In this document: piece after piece, positions 1 through 12,977 of the stretch
Position numbering within the stretch: the stretch's first letter is position 1
Layout of the letters: every line of letters begins with the position of its first letter
NCBI RefSeq assembly: GCF_041381155.1
Contig: NC_091142.1
Coordinates: 34,583,604-34,647,603, forward strand
DNA from: Argopecten irradians
Lineage: Eukaryota > Mollusca > Bivalvia > Pectinida > Pectinidae
Reading direction: 5' to 3'
Length of the DNA: 64,000 nt
Translations under genes and position numbers: made by a program
Notes under the pieces: generated by a model
The model's database searches: none
What the model was told of the DNA's origin: nothing
Seen by the model: only the letters and a program-made list of their open reading frames with translations

Positions 1-2288
1 ATTGTATTGTGTTATATTTTTTCGCTGATTTTATAGGCACTGAAAAACGGGAAACAATGCTAGTTTACATTTAATCCAACTGTTCACATATCAACAGATT
101 ATATCTGTCGATTGATTATAAAAAGGTGATGGAAAAACAACCCCTAAAACTTTAGAAGGTTTACGTAGTTTTGTTTTTGCTTTATCAATGACATTTAACA
201 TACAACTGTTCTGTATTAGTTTACCAAACGTAAAAATATGATATAGTTAAACGTCATTAGGGACAAAGAATGCTTGATCTCATTTGATACTATCACAGTC
301 GTAATATTAACCTTTGGTTGTAACTTCTACTATATAAATTAATCAAACAAAACCGAAATATATCTGGATACATTCGACAACCAAAATGTGTCAACTATAA
401 CGTACCAACGCCGACATGGAAACGATAACTGATCAACGTCAAAATGGTTGTTCTACTTTGTACGGGCCTATTTAAGTAATTCCTGATCCAGGTATGTTCC
501 GGTACCAACTTTAGTAATTCTGGATTTGGTTAGAATACTAGTCACGCCACCTATTATGGGAAATCAGGAACGCTAGCTAAGCATGGTGCGATTAAAATCA
601 ACAGCGGAAACGATACGGTAGGAGATCACTGTACATACAATTATACTTTGTCAAGACTTTAATTATATCATAGAAGAGTTAATGATTGATTCTGATGTAT
701 AGTTGAATGTAATTACTATTTTTATCGTGATATATTGAGTCATATGTGTGCGCATTAGTTTGTTTACATTGTGATGCCGCGCTTGTTAGATTCATATGTG
801 TAACTTTGTGTTTTATGTCTTAATTACAGTCAATTGGGTCTGTTCAACGATGAACTTGAATTGTCGGCGTTATTTGTTGATATCTGAGACGCACATTCTT
901 TGTGGGATATAAAACTTTCTTAGTATAATTTTAACTTGGGAGAGTATTGAAATGAGTTGCAGATGGTCGTGGGTCTGACTGTACCTATGATCGGAACATT
1001 TTTACATTATCTTATCTCTCGGGAATTACGCAAAATGATATCGCAAGGAAACATAAGCTGGTTACCGTAGTGTCTTCTAGAGTATCGCAGAAAGATCTAG
1101 ATATGAAAAAATATACTCACAGTTCGACGCTGTTTGTGCTTCTTGTGACGAAATGAGGATCTAAATAAAACCACTCTGTCTGTCCAATCTTTTATATAAT
1201 ATGTGAATTTGTATACATGTTGGAGGAACTACGTAAAATATTGCTGACATGCACAAATAATTACCTAAATGAAAATAATTTGTCAATGTTGATGAGGAAA
1301 GAGCCAATACTGCTTTATATGAATTTGAACTTTGACCTTGTTTACGTACGTGATCTACTGCTATTTCCATAACAACTAAAAGTTTTAAGTGCTTTACTCC
1401 ACAACCGGGTTACAGGATACTGTAACATGGTGTACTCTGACGCAGTGTCATTTTTATGTACATCATGTAAACTTACAAAGGTCACCTGTTTATCACGGAT
1501 ACCTGGCTAAACTCATGTTTGTTTACACGTATGAGGGTCTCGGTTCGTACAAATGAAAATCTACAGTTGTGCATCCGTGTCCTCTCAGAGTTGAGGTATG
1601 GTGTATTTGAGAGAGTAAAGGCACAAAACGTAATGCAGCATTTAATAGGAATATCAGAGATGATTTGTCTTCTATTTATCCCAAAGACTGTCGAAAATGT
1701 CGTCGTCAGCAATACTATGAATACCACTTTAGTATTTAACTAACACAAAATAAAAAATTTCAAGACAACACGTCGTCACCAAAATATCCTAGATATCAAA
1801 AACATTGCAAATACAGACGTACAAACATGCATTAAGTGATAATAAAAGTGCACGGGACTCGACCGAATTTCAATAATAAGTGTAAGGGGATTTAAAACTA
1901 GCATTCAAATTATTCCTTTTACTGTCAATTCTGTTATACTTCAGTAATCACCGACAATATTTTATTTACAGTTTAGACATATCGCCGTCCGCCTCAAATT
2001 CAAAGGACAAAAACTACAACTGAGGATGAAGTGCACAAATACATAAACCGATTATCATGTTACCGTATACCAAATACTTTCCGTGTGGATGAAATATACG
2101 CGTTTTCAAGGGTTATTGGCGTGGTAATGTAACAATAAGCATTAAGCTATCTTCGTATGGAATATATCGTCTATGTAGATGCCAGAGCTTTGTAGACAAT
2201 TATATCATAGCGCGCAATATCAAGACTGTCTGGAAAGCTCTGGCTACTGCATACAGTATACATTTCATACGTTTGATATTTAAATATA
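1..2288. repeat. Distal copy of the 2.6-kb repeat unit
   Basis: This block matches 27870-30155 almost base for base, with only scattered substitutions and small indels, from the first base of the window to about 2288. Alignment then stops abruptly where the gypsy-type element begins. Since the match starts at the window edge, the repeat probably extends further left. It carries the same minus-strand 69-codon open frame (1161-1370) as the other copy, and a plus-strand frame around 1519-1743 ending near a C-x2-C peptide. Neither frame has recognisable homology, so I do not call them genes. Confidence 0.9.
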
Positions 2289-4085
2289 TGTAACAGGAGC
2301 GAGACGGGCCCAGTTTGTTAATAACAACAAACTACACCCGGCTCCCTACCTGTGTGTTTCAACCCAGGTTCGTAGGGTTTTGCTTGATTTTTGCCGGTGA
2401 AAGAAAACGAGACAAATACTTTTAACACGTAACAATATTTATTTATAATGCCATTTTTACATATTAAACGATGTTTTACACAAGACGTAGGGCCCAACAA
2501 CGATGAGACTAACACATATATTTACAATATATCCCCCGTCAACCCCTCCATACCCCACCTACAACCCTACCACCCTATACCTATAAACATGCCCCCTTCC
2601 TGCTTCCTATTACCCACCTCTATCTAAAACCTATTAGGTTCAGGAACTCAATCCTTCAGTACACCGCAATGAAATGGATAGAACACCCCTATATATAGCC
2701 GACTATAACAATACATGCACGATCGAACAATACGAAGACGGAAACACAACACAGGCGCTCGATACAATGACATATTATGCACGACAGCTACACGTGTACA
2801 AGATACACACGCACTCTTACAACTAGCACAGGACCACGACACCATATATATTCCCATAAAACACAAATTATTTACAAGCCCTGCTACACACTTCCCTTCT
2901 TTAAAAAACCGTTGGCTGCATAATGATATAATCAAAAACTATGAATGTACAGGTTAAGAAAAACAAATTGCAAAAATGCGAAGTACAAAAATAGATTCTA
3001 CTTCAAAAATCGGAAAACAATGAAATGTTTATAAATCTTATCAAAAATATAGTACAATGTAACATCATTAGGCAATAGCCAATGCTAACACATATATATA
3101 TATGGATATACTTATGGATATATATATATTTCACAAGAGTACAAAAACAGTTCAACACGCCCAAACTTAACAGAGTTCATAGTTCATACCACAGTATTGT
3201 CCGTATTGGTTGCTCTCGCCACAATTATACACTATCGTTCACGTCCCGCATCTCGCGTCAGTCTTCCATAAGGTCAAGGTAATCCTCATCTCCTGTATAG
3301 ATTATTTCCTCCCCTCCGGTGGCTCCCCGTCCCCTGGCTGTTGTCGTGGCAATATACCGTCCCTCCCTCACTCGAAACCTCACCAACTCATCCCTGCACT
3401 GGTGTACGGGGAAGGATTGACCTCTGCAAGGCCAGCCACAGCAGCTTCTCGCCTCCTGCGAGCAACTCCCTCCCTATACGCTGCCAATCTCCCAGTAACT
3501 GGCCTTACAGGTATCAACACATCCCCCGGGGAAATGAACCTGGTGTTCGGTAGCCACTTCCCCTCAATCCTCTGAAACACCTCCTTCGCCTCCTCTGGCC
3601 TAAGTCTATGCCTCAACATATAATGTCTCGTCAGTTGATGGCGATAAATATTGTGTATAGCACTGCAACTACCACACTGGGTTTTTCACCAGTTCCGGTG
3701 TATGTAGTTCAAACCAGTGGGACTTCATCTGCTTATACGTCTAGTATATACTCTGGCCCCACACTCCCGGACAGGACACGCCATGCCGCCCTCCTTCCAT
3801 TTCACTCGTATATCACAATCGATATCCTCTCGCTCCTCCCTTCCAATGGTGATGTCCATAAATATCCATCATAACCTGCAAATATAAAATAGGGTCGGAA
3901 CAACATTATGCAATTCATTGTGAAAAGTTCACTGTGGAGAAAATATCTTCTTTGGTTTTATCACCCTCCCTGCCCTCGTTCTCACGGGTGTCATTTATCT
4001 CTTCTTCCTCCTGTAAAGCTTCCCTACTTATCTCTTTTCTCACATCCCCCTCCCCTCCCTCATCGGAAATCCCGGTGTCCTCGCC

Positions 4086-4439
4086 TCATGGGCCAGCTGT
4101 TATATCAGCTTCCACCCAATCCCCTGGTATCTCCCTTCCCAAATAGGGTTTTATATGGTCCACATGAACTGTTACTGACCTATGCTGGGGGGTCTTCTGA
4201 ATTTCATAGGTAACACTTGATAACTTCCCTATTACTTTAAAAGGTCCTGACCACCCCATACCAAGTTTGTTATTTAGTGCTGGCGGGTACCATCTCCAGA
4301 CAAAGGTCCCTATCTGATATTTCCTAGCTTTCAGTCCCCTATCATAGTAATTCTTTTGCCGAGATGCGGACACTCCTAATTTTTCCCTAGCTAAACCAAA
4401 TGCTTCTCTCAAGGCGTGTTGTAGCCAGTCCACGTACAT
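4086..4439 (-). pseudogene. Gypsy fossil: integrase C-terminal part
   Basis: The reading on the minus strand contains YDRGLKARKYQIGTFVWRW followed by a GPFKVIGKLSSVTYEIQ stretch and VHVDHIKPYLGRE. That is the usual integrase tail: a basic linker, the GPF/Y-type domain and a short end. It lies downstream of the integrase core segment, in the same orientation, with a SINE between them. It is part of the fossil above and has no independent role. Confidence 0.85.
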
Positions 4440-4553
4440 ATTGTAGCAACAGACTTCCGCTTCATTCTCCGGACCCCCCTACCATAATATCTAATGGCAA
4501 ATTGATTTCCCTGCCTAGCATAAGAAGATTGGGGCTACAACCAGTGCTTACAT

Positions 4554-5084
4554 TGTTTGTTTGTTTGATTTATTAACGTCCTATTAACAGCTATGGTCAT
4601 GTAAGGACGGCCTCCCATGTATGCGGTGTGTTGCGTGTATGTTGTGCAAGGTGAGTGTACTGGGAGACTGCGGTATGTTCGTGTTGTGTCTTCTTGTATA
4701 GTGGAACTGTTGCCCTTTTTATAGTGCTACATCACTGATGCATGCCGCCGAAGACACCAAGCAACACACCCCATCCGGTCACATTATACTAACAACGGGG
4801 CGAACCAGTCGTCCCACTCCCTGTATGCTGAACGCTAAGCAGGAGCAGAAACTACCACTTTAATATACTTTGGTGTGACTCGGCTAGGGGACAGAACCCA
4901 GAGCCTTCCTCACAGGGGCGAACGCTCAACTCAAGGCCAAAAGTGAGGCGGTGCCAAGGGAGGCATTAGGAAAGATAAAGTCAGTTAGGAAGAAGAGAAA
5001 AGATAAGATCCTAAATTTAGTCGCCTTTTACGATCATGCAATAGGGGCAGCAGGTACAATTCTAACGCCCTATCTGCAGGGCCG
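4554..5084 (-). mobile_element. tRNA-related SINE inserted in the gypsy fossil
   Basis: A 531-bp element is bracketed by a perfect 12-bp direct repeat, CAGTGCTTACAT, at 4542-4553 and 5085-5096: a clear target-site duplication. It is in reverse orientation, so the conserved tail (AACGTCCTATTAACAGC read on plus, then a caaa-type end) is at the left. Its interior matches the 40283-40808 copy closely. A tRNA-like box B (GGTTCTGTCCC on minus) with a degenerate box A about 40 bp before it suggests Pol III ancestry. The 78-codon open frame at 4951-5187 lies mostly inside this SINE and is not a gene. Confidence 0.85.
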
Positions 5085-5357
5085 CAGTGCTTACATGGGG
5101 ACTGGCTCTATAGGCAGTAAGTACATACGGGAGCTGTTCATCCCAATCGTTAAGATGGTCGTTAACATACATGGACAACATTTGTAGCAGGGTTCTATTC
5201 AGCCTTTCTACTAATCCATCTGACTGGGGTCGGTATGGCGTTGTTCTAGTCTTTTCTACCCCTAATCTTTCACAAACTAACCTAAACAGTTCGCTCTCGA
5301 ATTATCGACCCCTATCCTAATGTAACTGTTTTGGAACACTAAACCTACCAAAAAAAC

Positions 5358-6497
5358 TCAGTGCATAGTTTTATCGGCTACTGTGAGCGCAGTATGATCT
5401 TTTGCTGCATATGCCTCAGCCCATTTGGTGAAATAGTCACTGACTACGATAATGCAAACATTTCCATTTTCCGTTTCCTGTAAACCTCCTAAAATGTCTA
5501 CTGCTATCCGATCTAAGGGTTGACCGACTTGGGCTATAGAAGGCCTCAATGGAGATCGACCTAAACCTGGACCTGGCTTACGTTTAGCACACTGATTACA
5601 GGTTCGACACCACCTACGGACATCTTCAGAAAGTCCCGGCCAATAAAACCGTTTTCTAACTAGTTCTGTGGTTCTGTCCCTTCCCAGATGACCGGAAGTT
5701 TTGGAATCATGTAGTTGTAATAGGATTTCTCTTCTGATCTTATCAGGGGCCACAATCCTGTATATCACCCGATCGGTTTCATTGCTATCCTTTACACACA
5801 ACACCCCTTCCCGAATTAACAGTCTGTCCCAGAGTTGGCAATAAACTCTGACCTCATATGGATATGCACTCATACCCTTCCTACTCGGTGCCTGTGAAAG
5901 GTGAGCTTTAAGGTTCCTAACTTGATGTATATACTCGTCCTGATCTTGCCATTCTCTAATTTTATCCCAGCCCCATGTATCTATCCAATTACTGGTTATA
6001 CCCTGAGAATCACCTACTACGTTCACTCCGACAGGTGGCAAGCCATCTTCGTGGAGATCACTGACCCCAACATCTTCATCCCCATCACTTTGACCACTGT
6101 CCGACCCCAGACCTATTTCCTTGCTATCTTGACCTCTAGCTGAACAGTCAGGACACCCATCCCTTTTACAAGGCCTATTGGGTCTACGCGAAAGATGATG
6201 TAGACTCCCTTGTCTATGTCTAATTTCACAATCGTACATATCTATCACGCTGATCCACCGAGCCAACATACCCTCTGGTTCTTTAAACTTTTTCAACCAA
6301 ACCAATGCTGCATGATCTGTACGTATCAGAAACCTTTTCCCTAACAAAAAGTGTTTAAAATGTCGCAGGAAAGTGACTACAGACAATAACTCTTTGTGAG
6401 TGGTACAATAGTTTCTCTGAGCCCTGTTTAGTGTTTTACTAGCGTATGCTATCACCACTTCCTCCCCGTTCTGAACCTGAGACAAAACTGCCCCCAA
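5358..6497 (-). pseudogene. Gypsy fossil: RNase H and integrase part
   Basis: The first part shows RNase H features (VIAYASKTLNRAQRNYCTT, TTHKELLSVVTFLRHFKHF, FLIRTDHAALVWLK). The second half has the integrase H2C2 zinc-binding region (HDSKTSGHLGRDRTTEL, then CRTCNQCAKRK) and the start of the catalytic core (DRIAVDILGGL, SDYFTKWAEAY). These motifs are characteristic of Ty3/gypsy polyproteins. The segment continues the pol order of the same fossil element. Confidence 0.92.
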
Positions 6498-6741
6498 ACC
6501 GGTATTACTGGCATCTGTATCCAGAATAAAGTCACCCTGGGTGTTGGGGTATGCTAAAGATAGGGGCGCTGGTCAGTAGCTCCTTTAAATTCTCGAAAGC
6601 AAGCTGACATTGACTATCCCATTCAAATTTGTTTGATTTACTGGTTAAGGCTGTCAAGGGGGAGACAACTGTTGAAAAAATGGGGAATAAAGCGACGGTA
6701 GTATCCAGCCAGACCCAAAAGGCTTCGAACCTCTGTAACGT

Positions 6742-8328
6742 TCATAGCTGATGCCACTCAGCGACGGCCTTTATTTTTTCAGGGTTGCAGCTTATGCCGG
6801 CTTCTGACACTAAGTGGCCCAAATATTCTACTTCCGTCTGAAACAGGGTACATTTTTTCCCTTTCAAGGATAAGTTAGCCTGCCTCAAACAATCAAAAAT
6901 TTCCCTGAGGTTTGACAGTGCAGTCTGAAAGGTGGTTCCAAATACTATAACATCATCTAGGTAGCAAAGACATTTGGTCCACTGAAACCCCCCTAAAACT
7001 AACTGCATCATTCGTGAAAATGTTGCAGGGGCGTTACAGAGGCCAAATGGCATGACCTTGAATTGATAAAGACCCTTGTGGGTTGCGAACGCGGTTTTTG
7101 GTTTGTCCCCCTCGTTCATACTGCACTGCCAATACCCACTGGCTAAATCTAGTGTACTGAACCATTTCGCCCCATAAAGGGTATCCAGGGCATCCTCTAT
7201 TAATGGTAAGGGATAGGCATCTTTTCTGGTAACGGTGTTTAAACGGCGATAATCTATACAAAATCGTACTGTGCCGTCTTTTTTCTTAACTAGTACTACA
7301 GGGGCTGCCCAGGGACTAGTGCTAGGCTCTATGATGTCATTTTCCAACATTTTTCCTAACTCTTGCTCTACTACCTGTTTCTGGGTGGGTGAGAGTCGTC
7401 TAGGTGGAAGTTTTATGGGTTTAGAGTCCCCAGTATCAATATAATGTTCTGTGACCTTGGTTTGACCTAGTCTATCACCTGGCCCTGCGAAAATACCTTG
7501 GTACTCTGTTAGCAATGTTTTCACCTCCCCCTTTTCCTCAGGAGTCAACTTATCAGATACCCTATCAAGCACTTGCTGTAAATGTGGAGGAAACTCTGTA
7601 CTAACTTCAGTCTGTTTCTGCTCCAACCCTATCACCTCCTGTATTTTCTCTACACTACCCACAAATGTGTTTTGTAAGATCTTAATGGGCCGGGATGTTA
7701 AATTAAGAACCGAAAGAGTTACGGACCCATCTTCCTTAGGGGTAATCACAGTCTTAGCTAACAACAGATTTTGGTTACTAAGGAACTTATCCGGCTCCAC
7801 CATTCCTACACTAGACTCCATGTTTCCCCATATATACCCGGGGAAATACATTCCAGAGTTCTGTGGTATTGTAACAGTTTCGCTACACCTTATTCGTGCA
7901 CACTGGGTATGGATCTTGGATGATACATTAACTCTGTGACCTTTCAACTTCAGTGTCCTTGACCCAAAGTTCAGTTCCCCTTCATGCCTTGTGAGAAAAT
8001 CAATCCCAATAATACCCTCATGCCCGTCTATTCCAGCTACAACAGTCTCCTGCTGAAAGTTACGTTGACCTATTTTAAAGATCAAATCTACCTTACCAAG
8101 AACCTTAAGATTATTCCCAGAGGCCGTTGTCAGTTGCAGATTACAACTTCGCAACGGAGGTACCCCTACCAACTCCTTATACACCCTTTCTGTAATAATG
8201 GTGACAGACGACCCCGAGTCTAACAAAAAGTTCACACTCCTACTCCTAATGCTAGCCTCGATGTATAGACTTGGCTGTACTAAATTAAGCATTACTACTG
8301 GCCCTTCATTTCCCTTCTCACTTTCCAC
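6742..8328 (-). pseudogene. Gypsy fossil: protease and reverse transcriptase part
   Basis: Near the start is an aspartic protease motif, LLDSGSSVTIITERV. About 260 residues later the reverse transcriptase begins (EHYIDTGDSKPIKLPPRR) with IIEPSTSPWAAPVVLVKKKD, FCIDYRRLN, MPFGLCNAPATFSRMM and the catalytic box YLDDVIVFG, then the thumb region YLGHLVSEAGI. Protease directly upstream of RT, with integrase downstream of RNase H, marks conventional Ty3/gypsy order and contrasts with the second LTR element at 43-49 kb. Confidence 0.93.
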
Positions 8329-8389
8329 TTGGGCTGAACTTCTGGGCCCGAACCCAGCCCCTTCTAGTTTAAAGGCTTTGGTGAGTTAT

Positions 8390-9094
8390 CCGCCCTTCGT
8401 TTGCAATCATAGGACAAATGACCAAGCTCCCCACAAACATAACAGATTCTCTCCGACAGTGGTACACTTCTAAACCCAGATGACCTTCTAGATGATTGTT
8501 TAGAGACCTGTTTTCCTAATTTTTCTAACTGTTCAAGCACTAATGTCTTGAAATCGTCATCAATCCCGTTTGCTGTGTTCTGAACCTGTGATGGCTTATT
8601 AGTTACAGCATGAACTTCAGATATAGGTTCACCCTCCCAGGGTCTCGGTTGTCTATCATAAGAGGAAATATTTTCAACCTCCCAGGCTTGGGGTTTTTCT
8701 ATGGTATAATCCAGCTTGTTTTGCGGTAAAGGACTCGAACTCTATTCCCCTAGTGATGGCTTCATCCAGGCTAGCTGGACGACTGAAATTGTACATGTTT
8801 ACGGGTCTCAAAACTACCTAGCCCTTCAATGAACTGTTCAATAGAATTTTGATCCCTCTCCCTCACTGACAAATCTGGAAAAGCCAAACTAGCCATTGAT
8901 CTTAAAGCTTCCCCAAACTCTATAAGGGTCTCATTCCCGTGTCTTCTTCTACCTCGGAACTCACATTTGTGAGCATATTCCCTATCTGGGGGAGAAAATC
9001 TTTGCACTAACCAGTCCCTAAGTTCCTTAAAGTTGCTACGTTGGGGAAGAGACAACTCTGACAAAACCCTAAGGGCTGGACCTCTGAGACCCAT
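8390..9094 (-). pseudogene. Gypsy fossil: gag part with CCHC knuckle
   Basis: A minus-strand gag-type stretch at 8771-9094 includes LRDWLVQRFSPPDREYAHKCEF and further ALRSMASLAFPDLS, typical of the capsid-like region of retrotransposon gag. A retroviral zinc knuckle (CYVCGELGHLSYDC) can be read around 8398-8447, just upstream of the protease segment. Upstream of 9094 the coding resemblance ends at a minisatellite, so the gag N-terminus is not visible. Confidence 0.8.
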
Positions 9095-9110
9095 AGCTAG
9101 CTGCTGTGTT

Positions 9111-9657
9111 ATGTTGCTCTTATACTATATACAGGTAATTTTGTATGGTTTAAACAACTGGACCCAGTCTCATCTGTATACTAAATTCGGAAATGTTGTT
9201 GGGTCTCAAACAACTGTGAACCAGACCTCTATACTTATCTAATACGCAACATGTCGTATGGTTTAAAACAAATGGACCCAGATATGCTTATACTAATACG
9301 GAAATGTGTTGGTTTCTCAAAACATAGGGACACACAGGGTACCCTTTTTATTCTAATACGGAAATGTGTTGGCTTTTTAACAACTGGACCCCAGATCTCT
9401 TATTAGACTATATACGGAAATGTGTTGGTTTCAAACAAACTGGGACCCAGATACTTGATCTACTCATACAGGGAAATGTGTTGGTTTAAAAAAATGGGAC
9501 CACAGGATCTCTTATACAAATACGGAAATGTGTTCTGTTGTGTCAAACAACTGGACCCAGGATTCGGATATACTAATACGGAAATGTGTTGGTATTCTTC
9601 AAACAACTGGAACCAGATCTCTTATATACTCGTTACGGGATATGTGGTGGTTTTTTA
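9111..9657. repeat. Minisatellite, about nine units of roughly 57 bp
   Basis: Units of the form GGAAATGTGTTGGTTTCAAA followed by CAACTGGACCCAGATCTCTT and a TATACTAATAC-like stretch recur about nine times. Units differ by many one- to three-base indels, mainly in homopolymers, so the array is old or poorly resolved in the assembly. It sits where the gag sequence of the gypsy fossil ends. Confidence 0.85.
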
Positions 9658-11544
9658 CAGTAGTTTTATTTCATTTATTGATACATATACATACATAATA
9701 GCATATTTCGGAACTTACAGAAGTAAAACAAGCTTCCCGAGTCTTATATAAGATTCAGTTTCAAAATGTGTCTGGTACATAGGATATAACTTTATTGTTA
9801 TAAAATAGCGCACAGTCAGTTATATAATAACATTAAAACAAAACTATTTCTGTTTTACTCTACAAATAACGGTTTATTGTTATTCTATATACAGAAACGG
9901 AAAATTGAATGTCGAATGCAGCGACATATTCATACTAGTTATTACAGGTTCACCTTCCGCTGGAAACCATCCTCGATTACCTCAGCCTCGTTACTATCAC
10001 GATGATGTTTATATCCCATCTCTGGACTATCTTACTAGTAATTTCAGGCGGCGCAGGTGAATAAAATCATATGGCACTTCCTGAAGTTGACTGACGCTAT
10101 TTCATGTGACTGGATACTTGTTTAAACAATACCAAACTTCCAAAGCAACACAGTCAACCATCAGCCGCTTACTGTTAATTCGATGCATATATATATTTAT
10201 ATTGATTCAATCCTTTGGCAATATAGCCCCTAGGATGGAGTGTTTTATTACGTGGTTGCCCTGGGTAAAACACACTTGTCCATAACTATATACTTAAATC
10301 CTGTTTCTCAGGGCCGTAACCCAAGCGTGAAGCTGATCATGGGTTAGCCGATGTCATGGTTCGGGTTCTTGGGATAGGATTGAATTACGGATTTATGTTT
10401 ACACTCCCGTTTTCGGCCAGCTGATTATAATAATACCTTCAAGTGCCGTTTTTATTACAAAGTCATACGATTTTGATTAAATTAAAGCACATTTCTAGGT
10501 CTTATAAAATTACGTTCAATCAAGTAAAAGAATATAATACATTAATTATAACATTCGTTCGTACCATCGCTACGTCAATTACAAAAATGTACAATGTATA
10601 CCAAAAGAGCTACGTTATCGTTATAAAAACGCATTTTAGATGATCTAGTACGAAGAGAAAAGAAACTTCGATAAATCGCATATAAATACATGTTTAACTC
10701 GTTGATAACTAGGTTATGTAAAAATTCGGAGGATATTACCCAATGAGCAATGTCGGCTATTGTGGTTATGAAATTTATCAAACGTGGTCATATAATTTGT
10801 TTCATATGCCAACGCGCCTTTGTGTAGGTGTTGGAGTGGCATATCTCAAATTATTTGACGAGTTTGATAAAATTCTTTATCACATAGTCACGGAATGTAT
10901 GTAAGAGTTCTATTTATCACATACAAACCATTCTATTAAAAAGAAATATATAAAAAAAAAATAAAAAGTGCAACACTTTTTAATTTCGTCTAAATAAAAC
11001 CAATTAGTAATACGCATATCGAGATGTAAGTTTCCGTCTAATGGGCCAATCATGTTCGTCATCATGTTTAGATTACGACGTCCGTCAACACACGTTCGTT
11101 TGACGTATAAGAAATCTCCATTTACCACTATGGCGGTCTATGGTCGCGATGTATATCTTTAGTTTTTCATGGCTGAACGGGCAATTAGTTATTAAAAAAT
11201 AAAAAAAAAAATTACGTATGCCCCCCCTATGTGTAGCATACGACAAGGCTTTACGTGTTATAACCAATATATGAGTATAAACGTATATTACATTAAGTGT
11301 TATATATGATAGATACAGTTATCCCAAAAACGTATATAAAATTACGTATATCCAAGCAATGCGCAATTAAAAATTACATAATAAAGCTAAAATCAGTGGT
11401 ATATGGAATATAACAAAAAAGTCCTTGTTTAAAAGGTACCCACTCACGGCTGGTAGAGGGGCCAATGGATCTTTGTATTCTTTAGGTTACATTGCATTTG
11501 TCAACAATGAGTCCTAACGCATGTGTACCGTGAAGCTCCTATTT
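9658..11544. other. AT-rich intergenic stretch without genes
   Basis: Nothing with coding character was seen. Short open frames here are low-complexity and AT-rich. The stretch at about 9995-10240 faintly resembles the 290-bp MITE family found at 39.7 and 42.5 kb. A hairpin-forming inverted repeat lies at 10770-10875 and is listed separately. Confidence 0.6.
10770..10875. repeat. Foldback inverted repeat
   Basis: Left arm 10770-10811 (GAAATTTATCAAACGTGGTC onwards to CATATGCCA) pairs with right arm 10837-10875 (TGGCATATCTCAAATTATTT onwards to GATAAAATTC) around a 25-bp loop. The arms are about 80 percent complementary by eye. It is probably a small MITE or foldback element. Confidence 0.7.
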
Positions 11545-12246
11545 TTGCGATTGATTCGAAACCTGCCGGACATTGTTTACACGATATTCCTCAAGTACCT
11601 TTCCGTCGCATATCTTGAAAGGTGAAGTCGGGAGTCGGGAAGGAACTCTTCAATGTGTGCTGTTTCCTCACTAACGTAATTCAAAGTGATGGCCAGTGAG
11701 TTGTGTCCTCCTGCATCAAACGATTATAACACTGAGATGGTGGTGGCGCAGTAGTCATCCGTGTTGATTCCAGAGCTTGTGGTGTCTGAAACCAATCTCT
11801 GCTGATCCACAAGTAACATTCTCCTTTGGTAGCGTTAAATGACTTCTCGGGTTTCGCTTTTGGGGTCCATCGTCTGCTTGTTGTAGAGGGACACATTGAT
11901 TTGTCCAAACAAGACTTTGATGACCGCGTTTGCGTTTCCATGGTTGTGGATTTGGACTGTAGTGCTTTGCTGGCCAAATCTCGAGGACGTAAGGGATTCC
12001 AGGAGAGTTACCAAGACTGTGTCCAAGGGTAACCCGTAGGTAGGTCTCTTCTGCACCACTATCGGGACCGAATTCCCCAGTTTTCTCCTGTAGCTTGTTT
12101 ATATAACAGGCATCCCTTTGTCTCGATACTGAACCGGATAGCGTCCCAGAAAGAAGAACGTCATCTACTTCCGGTGGGCCAGTTCAAATCAGTGTTACAG
12201 ATGTTGTCGTAAAGTTCTTTACAGGCAGGCGGCAGGATCTTCCTCT
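11545..12246 (-). pseudogene. Cysteine-dioxygenase-like last exon, pseudogenised (minus-strand paralogue)
   Basis: Read on the minus strand, this matches the last exon of the plus-strand gene (62809-63497) along its length, including TYLRVTLG, SPGIPYVLEIWP and the stretch around IHNHGNANAVIKVL. The upstream edge keeps the position of the splice acceptor (TTTTTATAG at about 12247), so the copy arose by DNA duplication, not by retroposition. The frame is not continuous. It shifts near the exon start, again before the HNH motif, after KQTMDPKSE, and in the THW region, and a TAA ends one frame after REVI. The middle exon (15366-15491) and N-terminal exon (16686-17176) of the same gene lie upstream in the same orientation and look intact. 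Sequencing error could explain one shift but hardly all of them. Confidence 0.85.
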
Positions 12247-12977
12247 ATAAAAAAAAAATAAATAAAAACAAACCAAAAAAAAAAATACAAATGGTGAACC
12301 TTGTTTTTTTAATACCGACAATTAAAACTAGGATGTGAGCGGCTATTCAGTCTTTGCATTTCACAGAGTTCAGTTCCCTTTTACGGGTAGGTATCGATTG
12401 TTAACGGTAGTCATTATTTTGTGAGCGCAATTCACGTTCGTTTTCTCCGAAAACGTATTTATGACGTTACGCTCGCAAACACTTTACGTCACATTCTCAA
12501 TACACCTACCAGCAAGTGCACGATAATTTCAGTAAATCTGCAAATTCGGATTTTCACTTATTTAAGGTGAATAAAAAGAAGAGGTTATGGAAAATGAGAT
12601 AAAATATGATAATTACGCTAGAAACATTTGTATTGTCCTATCTAAACATATACCTGTTTGATATTTGCTTATATTTTGTCCATCTAAATAGTAAGATTAC
12701 GATGAAAACCAATCTTTCATATCTTTTTGACGACAGATTTTTGTCTATGGACTTATCTCCCTTGAGTTCCGATGAGTTGTGACGTTATCTGAGACAATCA
12801 ACTACTCGGAAGAACGGTTTCCGGTGTGCCCGATCGCGGAGCTGTCTACATGCATGTGGATTTTTACCACAGGGCTCTAGTACTTACGGAAATACACACG
12901 GGAAGAGAAAAATATGTTATAGTATTTTTTCGACTTATGGGGTAGCGTGTTTATCCCCTACATAATGGCACATTGAT

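Larger units (their letters stand above)
2289..9110 (-). mobile_element. Ty3/gypsy LTR retrotransposon fossil
   Basis: On the minus strand the parts run gag, CCHC zinc knuckle, protease, reverse transcriptase, RNase H, integrase, which is the normal Ty3/gypsy order. The left edge is sharp: at about 2289 the sequence leaves its match with the 27.87-30.16 kb repeat and begins TGTAACAGG, as expected for an LTR edge. No matching LTR was recognised on the right, where gag sequence gives way to a minisatellite near 9110. The copy is a broken fossil with several breaks, and it carries a SINE insertion. Age cannot be read from LTR divergence because only one end is visible; I infer it is old. Confidence 0.93.

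Noticed and set aside
4951-5187. Basic open frame with REALGKIKSVRKKRKDKIL
   Set aside because: It lies within the SINE, runs past its border into the gypsy fossil, and reappears in the SINE at 40.3 kb.
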